This document shows, piece by piece, positions 26,254-35,412 of a stretch of DNA of 64,000 bases (positions are counted from its first letter, which is position 1; each line of letters begins with the position of its first letter). The DNA is from Halobellus captivus (GTDB taxonomy: Archaea; Halobacteriota; Halobacteria; Halobacteriales; Haloferacaceae). Under the pieces are notes generated by a model. It saw only the letters and a program-made list of their open reading frames with translations. It did not search any database and had not been told where the DNA came from. A program made the translations under genes and the position numbers. Location of the stretch: contig NZ_RDQE01000007.1 of NCBI RefSeq assembly GCF_003697845.1, positions 155,534-219,533 of the forward strand, given 5' to 3'.

Positions 26254-27273
26254 ATGAGCAGGCACGTGAACGCGGCCGACAGCGACGACGGTGGGACCGA
26301 CGCCGCCGGGGTCGACGTCCTGGTCCACCACAGCGTCTCCGGCGTCTTCGGCGTCGATTTCACCCGACGACTGTGTTCCCGCGTCGACGCGGTGCTCCCG
26401 GCGGGTGACGGGATCGAGGCGGCAACGACTGCCGCGGAGTCCCGGGCCGCGATCGGCGACGCGGACGTCGTCCTCACGGTCCGGCCGGTCGGCGAGGAGC
26501 TCCCCGACGGGGCTGCCCCCGAATGGATCCAGACGCTCAACTCCGGCGTCGACTCCTACGATCTCGACGGTCTCGACGCGCGGGGGACGGCCGTGACGAA
26601 CGCCGCCGGCGTCGCGGCGAACCCGATCGCCGAACAGGTCCTCGGCTACCTGCTCGCCTTCGAGCGACGGATCCACAGGGGAATCCGTCAGCAGGAGCGG
26701 GACGGGATCTGGCGCGACTACTCCGCCGGCGAGCTTCGCGGGAAGACCCTCGGGATCGTCGGCGTCGGCGCGATCGGGACGCGCGTCGCGGAGCTCGCCA
26801 CGGGGTTCGACCTGGAAGTGATCGGCACGAAGCGCACGCCGGAGACCGCTCCCGACGCCGTCGACGAGGCGCACCCGCCATCGTGGCTCCCGGAGCTTCT
26901 CGCCCGGTCGGACTACGTCGTCCTCTCGTGCCCGCTCGTCGAGGAGACGCGCGGCCTGATCGGTAGCGAGGAGCTGATGGCGATGGGGTCGGACGCGGTC
27001 CTCGTGAACGTGGCCCGCGGTGAAGTCGTCGACGAGCCGGCGCTCGAAACCGCCCTCCAGCAGGGGCGGATCCGGGGGGCCGCCCTCGACGTCTTCGAGG
27101 AGGAGCCGCTTCCGGCGGACTCGCCGCTCTGGGACCTCCCGAACGCCATCATCACGCCCCACATGGCGGGGTCGACGCCGAAGTACGCGGACCGGATCGG
27201 CGATCTGTTCGGCGAGAACTACCAGCGGTACGCGGACGGGGAGCTCGATCGGCTCCGGAACCGGGTCGTCTGA
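26254..27273 (+). CDS. D-2-hydroxyacid dehydrogenase
   Basis: A 339-residue NAD(P)-dependent dehydrogenase of the D-isomer 2-hydroxyacid family, which reduces 2-keto acids or oxidises D-2-hydroxyacids. The catalytic and substrate segments are NSGVDSYDLDGLDARG near 91-106, the nucleotide-binding loop GKTLGIVGVGAIGTRVAEL near 164-182, the catalytic Arg in LVNVARGEVVDEPAL near 249-263, the Glu in DVFEEEPLP and the His in IITPHMAG. The residue after the second strand (GTKRTP) suggests NADP preference. The first about 20 residues are acidic and non-conserved. It follows potA in the same direction after 87 bases. Together with the converging aminotransferase this hints at amino-acid or keto-acid catabolism. 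A second member of this superfamily lies at 53404-54444. Confidence 0.87.
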   Translation: MSRHVNAADSDDGGTDAAGVDVLVHHSVSGVFGVDFTRRLCSRVDAVLPAGDGIEAATTAAESRAAIGDADVVLTVRPVGEELPDGAAPEWIQTLNSGVDSYDLDGLDARGTAVTNAAGVAANPIAEQVLGYLLAFERRIHRGIRQQERDGIWRDYSAGELRGKTLGIVGVGAIGTRVAELATGFDLEVIGTKRTPETAPDAVDEAHPPSWLPELLARSDYVVLSCPLVEETRGLIGSEELMAMGSDAVLVNVARGEVVDEPALETALQQGRIRGAALDVFEEEPLPADSPLWDLPNAIITPHMAGSTPKYADRIGDLFGENYQRYADGELDRLRNRVV

Positions 27274-27306
27274 ATCACCCTATCCTACTTCCCTCGGCGC
27301 TCCGCA

Positions 27307-27328
27307 CCTCGGTCCTCGAGGACGGAGG
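27307..27328. terminator. Imperfect hairpin between convergent genes
   Basis: A 22-base near-palindrome CCTC-g-GTCCTCGAGGAC-g-GAGG with one central mismatch pair, in the 174-base gap between the ends of the dehydrogenase and aminotransferase genes; TTTC follows on the plus strand. A plausible terminator for the dehydrogenase transcript. Confidence 0.35.
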
Positions 27329-27447
27329 TTTCACCTCGTGTTCCGTTGAATCGACGTCATCCCGATCATCCACGTCGCCGTCGTCGACCGGGTCGTCCGG
27401 GGCGCGTCCACCTCCGTCGGGGCGGTCGTCCGGAAATCGCTTCCCGT

Positions 27448-28683
27448 TCAGTCGTCGGCTTCGACCGTCGGGGTCGCCGCACGCACTGCACTCGCCAACG
27501 CCTCGATCCCCTCGTCGATCTCCGGGGGCGAGACGTGGCTGAACGAGATCCGTGCGCGGCGCGTTCCCCGATCGTCGGCGTAGAAGAACGAGCCCGGGAG
27601 GTACGTGACGCCCGCGTCGATGGCGTCCGGGAGCAGTTCCTCGGCGTCGATCCCCTCGGGAAATTCGACCCAGACGAAGAACCCGCCGTCGGGCTCGCTC
27701 CAGGTCGTTCCCGGTGGCATTCGCGTCTCGAGGCTCTCGAGCATTCGGTCGCGGCGTTCCTCGTACCCTACACACAGCTTGTCGACGGCGCGCTCGAGCC
27801 GGCCGTCCGCAGCGTAGCTGGTGATGAGCCCGCGGGTGAAACTGGGTTCGCCGCCGGCGTTGACCCGGTCGAACTGTTCGATGGTCGACTCCTCGGCGAC
27901 GATCCATCCGGTCCGGATCCCGGGCGCGATCGTCTTCGAGAACGTGTTGACCCGGACCGCCCGCCCGCTCCCGTCGAGCGCCTTGATCGGCGGCGGCTCC
28001 GCACCGTCGTAGCGGAGCTGACCGTACGGGTCGTCCTCGAGGATCACGAAGTCGTACGTCTCGGCCAACTCGAGCAGTCGCTCGCGACGCTCGGCGGACA
28101 GCGTCACGCCCGTCGGGTTGTGGAAGTTGGGGATCGTGTACAGGAGCGTCGGCAGCGGCTCCCCGGCGGCATCACGCTCCGCGAGCGCGTCGGCGACCGC
28201 GTCGACGTCGAGGCCGTCCCCGTCAACGTCGAACCCCTCGATGTCGACGTCGTAGTTGCGGAACAGCCGCAGCGCGCCCATGAACGTGGGTGCCTCGACG
28301 AACACCGTGTCACCGGGGTCGAGAAACGTCTGGCACACGGTGTCGATCGCGTTCGTCGCCCCGTTCGTGACGTGTATCTCCGCCGTCGTACAGTCGATGC
28401 CGCGGTCGCGCGCCCGGTCGACGATGACCGTCGAAAGCGCGTCGGCGTGCTCGCCGCCGCCGTACTGGAGCGCGCAGTCCCCTTCGGCCTCGAAGAGGGA
28501 CTCGGCCGCCGAGAGCAGTTCGCCGTTCGGGAACGAGTCGGGGTAGGGGAAGCCGAAGCTCAGCGGGACGGCGTCCGCGTCCCGGATCGACCGCCATGCC
28601 CCGTAGACGGATCCGTCCATCGTCTCCCGGACGGTCTCGCTGTAGAGATGCTCGAGCCCGTCCGATCGGTCAGTGTCGTCCAT
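27448..28683 (-). CDS. PLP-dependent aminotransferase, class I/II
   Basis: A 411-residue fold-type I aminotransferase of the 2-aminoadipate/aromatic (LysN/ARO8-like) group. Substrate and cofactor segments: ALQYGGGEHADALSTVI near 72-88, NGATNAIDTVCQTFLD near 106-121, TIPNFHNPTGVTLSAERRER near 184-203, ILEDDPYGQLRYDG near 214-227 (PLP-contacting Asp), and VNTFSKTIAPGIRTGWIV near 246-263 with the Schiff-base lysine. It transfers an amino group between an amino acid and 2-oxoglutarate; the exact substrate is unknown. The start MDDTDRSDG is acidic and typical of halophiles; TTTATACT on the minus strand (28715-28721) is the probable TATA box. Neighbour to two ABC importers and a hydroxyacid dehydrogenase. 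Confidence 0.88.
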   Translation of the reverse strand: MDDTDRSDGLEHLYSETVRETMDGSVYGAWRSIRDADAVPLSFGFPYPDSFPNGELLSAAESLFEAEGDCALQYGGGEHADALSTVIVDRARDRGIDCTTAEIHVTNGATNAIDTVCQTFLDPGDTVFVEAPTFMGALRLFRNYDVDIEGFDVDGDGLDVDAVADALAERDAAGEPLPTLLYTIPNFHNPTGVTLSAERRERLLELAETYDFVILEDDPYGQLRYDGAEPPPIKALDGSGRAVRVNTFSKTIAPGIRTGWIVAEESTIEQFDRVNAGGEPSFTRGLITSYAADGRLERAVDKLCVGYEERRDRMLESLETRMPPGTTWSEPDGGFFVWVEFPEGIDAEELLPDAIDAGVTYLPGSFFYADDRGTRRARISFSHVSPPEIDEGIEALASAVRAATPTVEADD

Positions 28684-28982
28684 ATCGGTTCGTCAGAACG
28701 CAATTAGAACACGAGTATAAACCTTTTCACCGAACTATATGAATGTATATATGTGTATTCACAATATAGTGTCCAGAACGTTTTTCATCTGGTCCAATAT
28801 TGATCAGAATCCAAGAACTGATTTCGTCTCATCAGTGATGCCGCCGAACGGGACGCGATCGGGAACCGGGACGCGGACCGAGGGAACTCGGGATGGAACC
28901 ATGGCGTTCGGTCGTATTCGGGGCTGACCGTCCACAAAACGATCATCAAGATTTATGTTTTCCCTACCACGAGTTCGGTAGT
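28684..28982. promoter_or_regulatory. AT-rich divergent promoter region, aminotransferase and peptide-ABC operon
   Basis: A 299-base region without a gene. It has a dyad at 28734-28770 (separate entry), a TATA box for the aminotransferase (minus strand, 28715-28721) and ATTTATG at 28951-28957 for the binding-protein gene, 26-32 bases before ATG 28983. TCCAAT at 28793-28798 is the reverse complement of the ATTGGA hexamer found twice upstream of potA and potD. Confidence 0.6.
28734..28770. promoter_or_regulatory. Long interrupted dyad, candidate operator
   Basis: ACTATATGAAT (28734-28744) and ATTCA-CAA-TATAGT (28757-28770) are inverted copies of an 11-base arm, the right one split by three bases. 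The 12-base centre GTATATATGTGT is AT-rich. The dyad lies 51-87 bases upstream of the aminotransferase start and about 215 bases from the binding-protein gene. Size and symmetry suit a dimeric Lrp/AsnC- or TrmB-like regulator; which is unknown. Confidence 0.5.
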
Positions 28983-30596
28983 ATGTCCCGCGACGACATC
29001 ACGAAAGGGAACCTAACCCGAAGACGGGTTCTCGCCAGCGGAACTGCCCTCTCAACGTCGGTCCTCCTCGCCGGCTGTGCCGGCGGCGGCGGCGGTGGCG
29101 GCGACGGCGGTAGCGACCTGCCCCAGCAGGAGCTGTACTTCGCGCAGGTGAAGGGTCCCCTCGACATGGACCCGGTCGTCATGAACGACGTGCCCTCCGC
29201 CCAGATCGCCGGTCAGATCTTCGACGGGATCTACGAGTACGACGAGGGCGTCGGCATCCAGCCGAAGATCGCCGCCGAGATGCCGACGATCGAGCGCGAC
29301 GGCACGCGGTTCATCGTCCCGATCCGCGAGGACGCCGAGTTCCAGAACGGCGACCCCGTCACCGCGGAGGACGTCGTCCACACGATGACGGCTCCCGTCG
29401 AGGAGCAGACGGAGAACGCCCCCGAGGTCAACATGATCGACTCCGCGGAGGCGATCGACGAACACACCGCGCAGTTCGACCTCTCGTACCCGTACGGCGC
29501 GTTCACCATCGCCATGGTCCGAAGCGTCGTCAACGCCTCCGTGCGACAGGAGGACACCGAGGCGTACAACCAGGACCCCGTCGGCTCCGGGCCCTACCAG
29601 CTCGTCGAGTGGGAACCGGAGAACTACGCGACCGTCGAGCGATGGAACGACTACTGGGACGACGACCTCCCGGACATCTCGCGGATCGAGTTCGACCCCA
29701 TCGAGGAGCAGACGACGCGGGTCACCGAACTGGAGACCGGTAACGTCGACGTCATCGAGACGATCCCGCCGCAGCTGTACGAGACGGTCGAGAACAACGA
29801 GAACGCCAGCGTCACCGAGGAGCCGGGCGTCGGCTACTTCTATCTCGCGTTCAACTGTGCCGAGGGTCCGACGAGCGATCCCCTCGTCAGGGAGGCGGTC
29901 GACTACTGTTTCTCGATGGACCAGGCGATCGAGAACTTCGTCGAGCCCTCCGGCGTTCGGCAGTACAGCCCGTACCCGTCTTCGATCTCCGAGGAGTGGG
30001 ACTTCCCGGTCGACGAGTGGGAGAGCGTTCCGCACGGTCAGGACGTCGAGGAGGCGCAGGCGCTGTTCGAGGAGGCGGGCGTCCCGATGGACTACGACTG
30101 GCGGATCATCGTTCCGCCGGACGACATGCGCGAGCAGATCGGCGTCTCGATAGGCGACGGCCTCCAGAACGCCGGCTTCGAGAACGTCGAGGTCCAGCGG
30201 CTCGACTGGGGGACGTTCACCGACACCTACCAGAGCGACGACGGGCCGAACAGCGAGGACGACTACAACATGTACACGCTCGGTTGGTCCGGTGCCCCGG
30301 ACCCGGACGCGTTCGCGTACAACCTCCTGAGCCAGGAGGCCGACGGCGTGACCAACGGCACGTTCCACGGGTACGACGAGGCCTCCGAGATGCTCTCGCA
30401 GGCCCGCGAGTCCGCCGACCGCGAGGAGCGCCGGCAGCTCTACATCGACGCGACCACGACGCTGCTCGAGGGGCGGGTCCACCTGCCCGCGTACAACCTG
30501 AACAACTCCTACGGCGTCCGGAGCGCCGTCGAAGGGTTCAGCTCGCATCCGATCTCGACGGAGATCCAGGTCGACGGCGTCTCGGTCTCGCGGTAA
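28983..30596 (+). CDS. Extracellular solute-binding lipoprotein, family 5 (peptide/nickel ABC)
   Basis: A 537-residue SBP of the oligopeptide/dipeptide/nickel family. The Tat motif is TRRRVLASGTALSTSVLLAGC at about residues 13-33, with lipobox LAGC; a glycine-rich linker follows. Family segments include VTAEDVVHTMTAPVEEQTEN (the binding-domain motif of DppA/OppA type), TGNVDVIETIPPQLYETV and the C-terminal TTTLLEGRVHLPAYNLNN. The mature lipoprotein captures peptides, nickel or sugars outside the membrane. ATG 28983 lies just before the Tat motif; ATTTATG is at leaderless spacing. It heads the operon with dppB-C-D-F, with a 258-base gap to dppB that may allow higher expression of the binding protein. 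Substrate unknown. Confidence 0.9.
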   Translation: MSRDDITKGNLTRRRVLASGTALSTSVLLAGCAGGGGGGGDGGSDLPQQELYFAQVKGPLDMDPVVMNDVPSAQIAGQIFDGIYEYDEGVGIQPKIAAEMPTIERDGTRFIVPIREDAEFQNGDPVTAEDVVHTMTAPVEEQTENAPEVNMIDSAEAIDEHTAQFDLSYPYGAFTIAMVRSVVNASVRQEDTEAYNQDPVGSGPYQLVEWEPENYATVERWNDYWDDDLPDISRIEFDPIEEQTTRVTELETGNVDVIETIPPQLYETVENNENASVTEEPGVGYFYLAFNCAEGPTSDPLVREAVDYCFSMDQAIENFVEPSGVRQYSPYPSSISEEWDFPVDEWESVPHGQDVEEAQALFEEAGVPMDYDWRIIVPPDDMREQIGVSIGDGLQNAGFENVEVQRLDWGTFTDTYQSDDGPNSEDDYNMYTLGWSGAPDPDAFAYNLLSQEADGVTNGTFHGYDEASEMLSQARESADREERRQLYIDATTTLLEGRVHLPAYNLNNSYGVRSAVEGFSSHPISTEIQVDGVSVSR

Positions 30597-30854
30597 CTCC
30601 ATCGACGAAACGCGACGGATCGATCGGCGAAACGGCGGAACGCCCCACGCGCGTCCCATCGGAAAACGAACGCGCTCGGCGGGACGGACGCGCTCGCCCG
30701 CGGGACGAACGGGGAAGACGCGACGCGAACCTCACGGGAGGGTCGTCCATGCGTCCGACGATGGCTCGCTATCGTCGTGTAGGCGCGTCGGCTCGGGCGA
30801 CACGGACAAGCGACAGCGACGAACTGGACCGAACACAACGAGGAATCCACGACA

Positions 30855-31850
30855 GTGAGTCTACTTCGGTACACACTCTGGCGGCTCGCACAGGCGATAC
30901 CCGTACTCATCGGTATCGTGACGATCACGTTCTTTCTCGCCAACCAGATCCCCGGCGATCCGGTCGAGATCATGTTGGGGCCGACGCCGGCCCAGGAGCA
31001 GGTGGAGGCGATCCGCGCCCGGTACGGCCTCGATCGTCCGATTCACGTGCGCTACCTGACGTATCTCTCCGGCGTGGCGACGGGCGATCTCGGGCTCAGC
31101 ATCTACTACGACCGACCGGTGCTCGAGATGATCCTGTTGCGGCTGCCGGTGACGCTGCTGCTCATGCTGTCGGCGTTCGCGTTCGCGATCGTCACGGCGA
31201 TCCCGCTCGGCGTGCTCTCGGCGAAGCGGCGGAACGAGCCGGCAGACCACGTCTCCCGGATCGTCTCGCTCATCGGCGTCTCGACGCCGTCGTTCTGGAT
31301 CGGGTTGGTGTTGATCATCGTCTTCGCGTTCCATCTCGGCTGGTTCCCCGCGCGCGGACTCATCCTCCCGTGGGCGGATCCGGCCGACGTTCGGGGCGCG
31401 GCGACGCGGTTGGAGGTGATACGCCAGTCGGCACACCACCTCTTCCTGCCGATGATCTCGCTCGGGACGCTTCAGATGGCACAGATCACGCGGATCGAGC
31501 GCTCCTCGATGGTCGACTCCCTCCAGGGCGAGTACGTCACGCTCGCGCGGGCGTACGGCGTCCCCGAGTCCACGATCGTCCGCAAACACGCCTTCCAGGT
31601 CGCACAGCTCCCCGTGATCACGATCATCGGCCTCGGGCTGTCGACGGCGCTCGGCGGAGCCGTCCTCACGGAGACGGTCTTCGAGATACAGGGGATGGGC
31701 CGGCTGATCATCACGGCGATAAACAACCAGGACTACGAACTGATCATGGGCACGACGCTCGTGTTCGGGTTCGTGTACGTGATCGGCGTGATCATCACGG
31801 ACGTCACGTACAGCTACCTCGACCCGCGGGTTACCTACGGTGACGACTGA
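30855..31850 (+). CDS. dppB: Peptide/nickel ABC transporter permease (DppB-like)
   Basis: A 331-residue permease with the DppB layout: a single N-terminal helix (about 9-30, LAQAIPVLIGIVTITFFLAN) followed by PGDPVEIMLGP, an external loop, and five more helices between about 97 and 318. The EAA loop is YVTLARAYGVPESTIVRKHA near 226-245. It starts with GTG, as the reading frame opens VSLLRYTLWRLAQ. It pairs with the next gene, with which it overlaps by one base (TGATG), so translation is coupled. Peptide, nickel or another solute is imported; specificity depends on the binding protein. Confidence 0.9.
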   Translation: MSLLRYTLWRLAQAIPVLIGIVTITFFLANQIPGDPVEIMLGPTPAQEQVEAIRARYGLDRPIHVRYLTYLSGVATGDLGLSIYYDRPVLEMILLRLPVTLLLMLSAFAFAIVTAIPLGVLSAKRRNEPADHVSRIVSLIGVSTPSFWIGLVLIIVFAFHLGWFPARGLILPWADPADVRGAATRLEVIRQSAHHLFLPMISLGTLQMAQITRIERSSMVDSLQGEYVTLARAYGVPESTIVRKHAFQVAQLPVITIIGLGLSTALGGAVLTETVFEIQGMGRLIITAINNQDYELIMGTTLVFGFVYVIGVIITDVTYSYLDPRVTYGDD

Positions 31851-32845
31851 TGGCGATCAACGACACGACTGACATCGACGACGCGACGGACGTCGGCGAC
31901 GGATCCGCCGACGGGGACGACGCGGACGAGATCGAATCCCGCGTCGGGCTACGGTACACGCTCAAGCAGGTACGCCACGACACGACCGCACGCATCGGGA
32001 TCTACATCGTCGGGTTCATGACCTTCGTCGCGGCCTTCGCCGCGGTCGACTACTACCTGCTCGACTACGCGATCGCGGAGGCGGTGTGGTACAATCCCGA
32101 GACCGACCCGGACCGGGTCGAACGCCTGCTCCCGCCGATCGGCATGGAGAACCAGTTCGGTCGAGGGGTGCTCGAACACCCGCTCGGCACCGACCACCGC
32201 GGCCGCGACCTGCTCGGTCGGGTCGTCTACGGGACCCGCGTCGCGATGACGGTCGGCTTCATGGCGACCACGATCGGGCTCACGGGCGGGACGCTCATCG
32301 GCGCGGTCTCGGGCTACTACGGCGGCTGGATCGACGACGTGCTTCAGCGGGCCACCGAGACCGTCTACGCGATCCCGTTCCTCGTGCTCGTCATCGCGTT
32401 CATGACCGCGTTCGGGCGGGACCTCCGGTTCGCGATGATCGGCGTCGGGATCACGGCCATCCCCGTCTTCAACCGGCTGATCCGGTCGCGCGTCGTCTCG
32501 ATCCGCGAGGAGGACTACATCGAGGCCGCGCGCGCGGCCGGCGTGAAGGACCGGAACATCATCCTCAGACACGTCATTCCGAACAGCTTCGCGCCGGTGC
32601 TCGTCCAGGCGACCCTCCAGGTCGGCGTGAGCATCCTCATCGTCGCCGGACTCTCGTTCCTCGGGTTCGGCGCGCAGCCGCCGACCCCCTCGTGGGGACA
32701 GATGCTCTCCGTGTCGCGTGGGTACATGCTCCCCGCACCGACGTTCAGCGTCTTCCCCGGAATCGCCATTCTGATCACCGTCATCGGATTCAACATCCTC
32801 GGCGACGGCCTCCAGGACGCACTCGATCCGCGGATCAACAACTGA
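31850..32845 (+). CDS. dppC: Peptide/nickel ABC transporter permease (DppC-like)
   Basis: A 331-residue permease with DppC features: an acidic N-terminus of about 35 residues, then LGTDHRGRDLLGRVVYGTR near 110-128, the subfamily signature before helix 2, and the EAA loop EAARAAGVKDRNIILRHVI near 224-242. GLSFLGFGAQPPTPSWGQML near 265-284 is also diagnostic. Five or six helices. Start ATG 31850 overlaps the dppB stop by one base, and its own stop is one base before dppD. No anomalies. Confidence 0.9.
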   Translation: MAINDTTDIDDATDVGDGSADGDDADEIESRVGLRYTLKQVRHDTTARIGIYIVGFMTFVAAFAAVDYYLLDYAIAEAVWYNPETDPDRVERLLPPIGMENQFGRGVLEHPLGTDHRGRDLLGRVVYGTRVAMTVGFMATTIGLTGGTLIGAVSGYYGGWIDDVLQRATETVYAIPFLVLVIAFMTAFGRDLRFAMIGVGITAIPVFNRLIRSRVVSIREEDYIEAARAAGVKDRNIILRHVIPNSFAPVLVQATLQVGVSILIVAGLSFLGFGAQPPTPSWGQMLSVSRGYMLPAPTFSVFPGIAILITVIGFNILGDGLQDALDPRINN

Positions 32846-32846
32846 C

Positions 32847-33965
32847 ATGAGCGAACCACTACTCAGCGTCGAGAACCTCAAGACGCAGTTCTTCACCGAA
32901 GACGGAACCGTTCGGGCGGTCGACGGGATCTCCTTCGACGTTCACGAGGGCGAGATCGTCGGGCTGGTCGGCGAGTCCGGCGCCGGCAAGTCGGTCGCGA
33001 CGTCGAGCCTCCTTCGGCTCGTCGAGAGCCCCGGCGAGATCGTCGGCGGCGAGATCACGTTCAAGGGACGGACGCTCTTCGGGCTCGAGGAGGACGCGAG
33101 CGGCGAGCTCCGCCCCCGGGACGACATGCTCTCCGAGGAGGAGATGCGCCGGGAGATCCGCGGCCGAGAGATCGCGATCATCTTCCAGGACCCGATGGAG
33201 TCGCTCAATCCCGTCTTCACCGTCGGCGGCCAGCTCCGGGAGTTCATCGAACTCAACCGGGATCTCTCCGAGAAGGAGGCGAAACGCGAGGCGATAGACA
33301 TGCTCCGTGAGGTCGGGATCCCCGCCCCGGAGACGCGGTACGACGAGTATCCACACCAGTTCTCCGGCGGCATGCGCCAGCGCGTGCTCATCGCGATGGC
33401 GCTGGCCTGCCAGCCCGACCTGATCATCGCCGACGAGCCGACGACCGCGCTCGACGTCACCGTCGAGGGACAGATCCTCGAGATGGTCAAGGAGCTCCAA
33501 ACGAAGTACGACACCTCCTTCATCTGGGTGACACACGACATGAGCGTCGTCGCGGAGATCTGCGACCGGGTGAACGTCATGTACCTCGGGGAGATCATCG
33601 AGCACGCGACCGTCGACGACCTGTTCTACGACACCAAACACCCGTACACCCGGGCGCTTCTCGACTCGATGCCCAGACCGGACGAGACGGTCCACGAGTT
33701 GAACCCGATCGAGGGCGTGATGCCCGAGGCGATCGACCCGCCCGCAGGCTGTCGGTTCCACTCGCGGTGTCCCGACGCGCGGGAGGTGTGTCGGGAGGTC
33801 CATCCGGAGCCGCGCGACCTCGCGGACGAGGGCGAGCCGACCCACCGGGCGGCGTGCGTGAAGTACGACGCCTTCGACGTGGGCTACGACGAGAGCCGAC
33901 CGATCGAGGGCGACGCGGCCGGCGGGTTCGGTGCCGGATTGACCCGGACCGGGGGCGAAGAATGA
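32847..33965 (+). CDS. dppD: Peptide/nickel ABC transporter ATPase (DppD-like)
   Basis: A 372-residue ATPase. Walker [17 protein letters not shown] near residues 39-54, Q loop [17 protein letters not shown] near 111-127, signature [16 protein letters not shown] near 170-185, Walker [13 protein letters not shown] near 191-202 and switch His in [16 protein letters not shown]. The C-terminal oligopeptide-transporter domain has [14 protein letters not shown] near 305-318, a cysteine cluster that can bind a Fe-S cluster in this family. The gene overlaps the next by four bases (ATGA) and is part of the same transcript. Confidence 0.92.
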   Translation: MSEPLLSVENLKTQFFTEDGTVRAVDGISFDVHEGEIVGLVGESGAGKSVATSSLLRLVESPGEIVGGEITFKGRTLFGLEEDASGELRPRDDMLSEEEMRREIRGREIAIIFQDPMESLNPVFTVGGQLREFIELNRDLSEKEAKREAIDMLREVGIPAPETRYDEYPHQFSGGMRQRVLIAMALACQPDLIIADEPTTALDVTVEGQILEMVKELQTKYDTSFIWVTHDMSVVAEICDRVNVMYLGEIIEHATVDDLFYDTKHPYTRALLDSMPRPDETVHELNPIEGVMPEAIDPPAGCRFHSRCPDAREVCREVHPEPRDLADEGEPTHRAACVKYDAFDVGYDESRPIEGDAAGGFGAGLTRTGGEE

Positions 33966-35323
33966 GCGGGACGGACGGCGGCGAGCCGCTTCTGGAGGTC
34001 AGAGAGCTGTGTAAGTACTTCTCGGAGGGGGGCGGCATGCTCGGCGGCGTGACGTTCGACCGGGAGTTCCCCTTCCTCAAGCGCCAGCGCGGGGACGTCC
34101 GCGCCGTCGAATCGGTCAGTTTCGACATCGAGAAGGGGGAGACGCTCGGGCTCGTCGGCGAGTCGGGCTGTGGGAAGTCCACGCTCGCCCGGACGGTGCT
34201 CCGGCTGCTCGAACCCACCTCGGGGAGCGTCTACTTCAAGGGCGAGGACCTGGCGTCGCTCTCGGGCGAGCCGCTCCGCCGGAAGCGCAAGGACATGCAG
34301 ATGATCTTCCAGGACCCGCAGTCGTCGCTCGACCCGCGGATGAAGGTCGGACCCATCGTCGAGGAGCCGATGAAGGCACACGGCATGCTCGACGAGGAGG
34401 GTCGCGAGGCGCGCGCAAAGGAGTTGTTGGAGAAGGTGGGTCTCGACCCGCAACACTACAACCGCTACCCGCACGCGTTCTCGGGCGGGCAGCGCCAACG
34501 GGTGAACCTCGCTCGCGCGCTCTCGGTGAACCCCGACTTCATCGTCTGTGACGAGCCGGTGAGCGCGCTCGACGTCTCCATCCAGGCGCAGGTGCTCAAC
34601 ACCATGCGGGACCTCCAGGAGGAGTTCGACCTCACGTACCTGTTCATCGCCCACGACCTGAGCGTGATCCGGCACATCTCGGACCGCGTCGCCGTGATGT
34701 ACCTCGGGCAGATGGTCGAGATCGCGGACAAGGAGGAGCTGTTCGAGAACCCCCAGCATCCGTACACGCGGGCGCTGCTCGATGCGATCCCGGTTCCGGA
34801 CCCCCGAAGCGGGGGACGGACGGCCCTGCTCACGGGCGACGTTCCCTCGCCGATCGACCCGCCGTCGGGCTGTCGGTTCCGGACCCGGTGTCCGTCGTTG
34901 ATCCGGCCCGCGGAGTACGACATGACAGACGCCGAGTGGGCGAACGTCGTCGAGTTCCAGCGGGCGGTGAAACGCCGCTCGTTCGAGACGACGAACCGCG
35001 CGGCGGTCCGCCAACGCCACTTCGCCGACGCGGAGCCCGGCGGGGAGGCCGGAACCCTCCTCGACGAGGCGATCGGCCACGTCGCCGCGGGGGAGTGGGA
35101 GGAGGCGGAGCGGCTGCTCACCGAGTCGTTCGCCGACCGAAGCGTCTGTGCGACCGAGGAGCCCGCCTACGAGGTGTCGCCGACGCACGGCGAGAGCCGA
35201 CACTACGCCGCCTGCCATCTCGTCCGCGACGACGCGGTCGCGGCGGGCGAGGAGACGGAACTCGCGTCGTCGGTCGGGGAGCGGTTCGCCGGGAGCGCTG
35301 ACGTCGGCGAGGCCGACGACTGA
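33962..35323 (+). CDS. dppF: Peptide/nickel ABC transporter ATPase (DppF-like) with extended C-terminus
   Basis: A 453-residue ATPase. Walker [17 protein letters not shown] near residues 65-80, Q loop [17 protein letters not shown] near 111-127, signature [16 protein letters not shown] near 173-188, Walker [13 protein letters not shown] near 194-205 and switch His in [15 protein letters not shown]. The C-terminal domain starts normally ([11 protein letters not shown] near 302-312) but the second cysteine pair ([10 protein letters not shown] and AACHL) comes only after about 95 extra residues, making it longer than typical DppF (about 330). The insert is charged and helical ([18 protein letters not shown]). 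Haloarchaeal DppF proteins are, I believe, often this long. Overlaps dppD by four bases. Confidence 0.9.
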   Translation: MSGTDGGEPLLEVRELCKYFSEGGGMLGGVTFDREFPFLKRQRGDVRAVESVSFDIEKGETLGLVGESGCGKSTLARTVLRLLEPTSGSVYFKGEDLASLSGEPLRRKRKDMQMIFQDPQSSLDPRMKVGPIVEEPMKAHGMLDEEGREARAKELLEKVGLDPQHYNRYPHAFSGGQRQRVNLARALSVNPDFIVCDEPVSALDVSIQAQVLNTMRDLQEEFDLTYLFIAHDLSVIRHISDRVAVMYLGQMVEIADKEELFENPQHPYTRALLDAIPVPDPRSGGRTALLTGDVPSPIDPPSGCRFRTRCPSLIRPAEYDMTDAEWANVVEFQRAVKRRSFETTNRAAVRQRHFADAEPGGEAGTLLDEAIGHVAAGEWEEAERLLTESFADRSVCATEEPAYEVSPTHGESRHYAACHLVRDDAVAAGEETELASSVGERFAGSADVGEADD

Positions 35324-35412
35324 ACGCGTCGCCGACCCGGACGCTCGTACCGACCAAGACGCACTCGTCCCGGCTCGGGCTCCGGTACCGATCCGGACGG
35401 ACTCCTCCCGCC

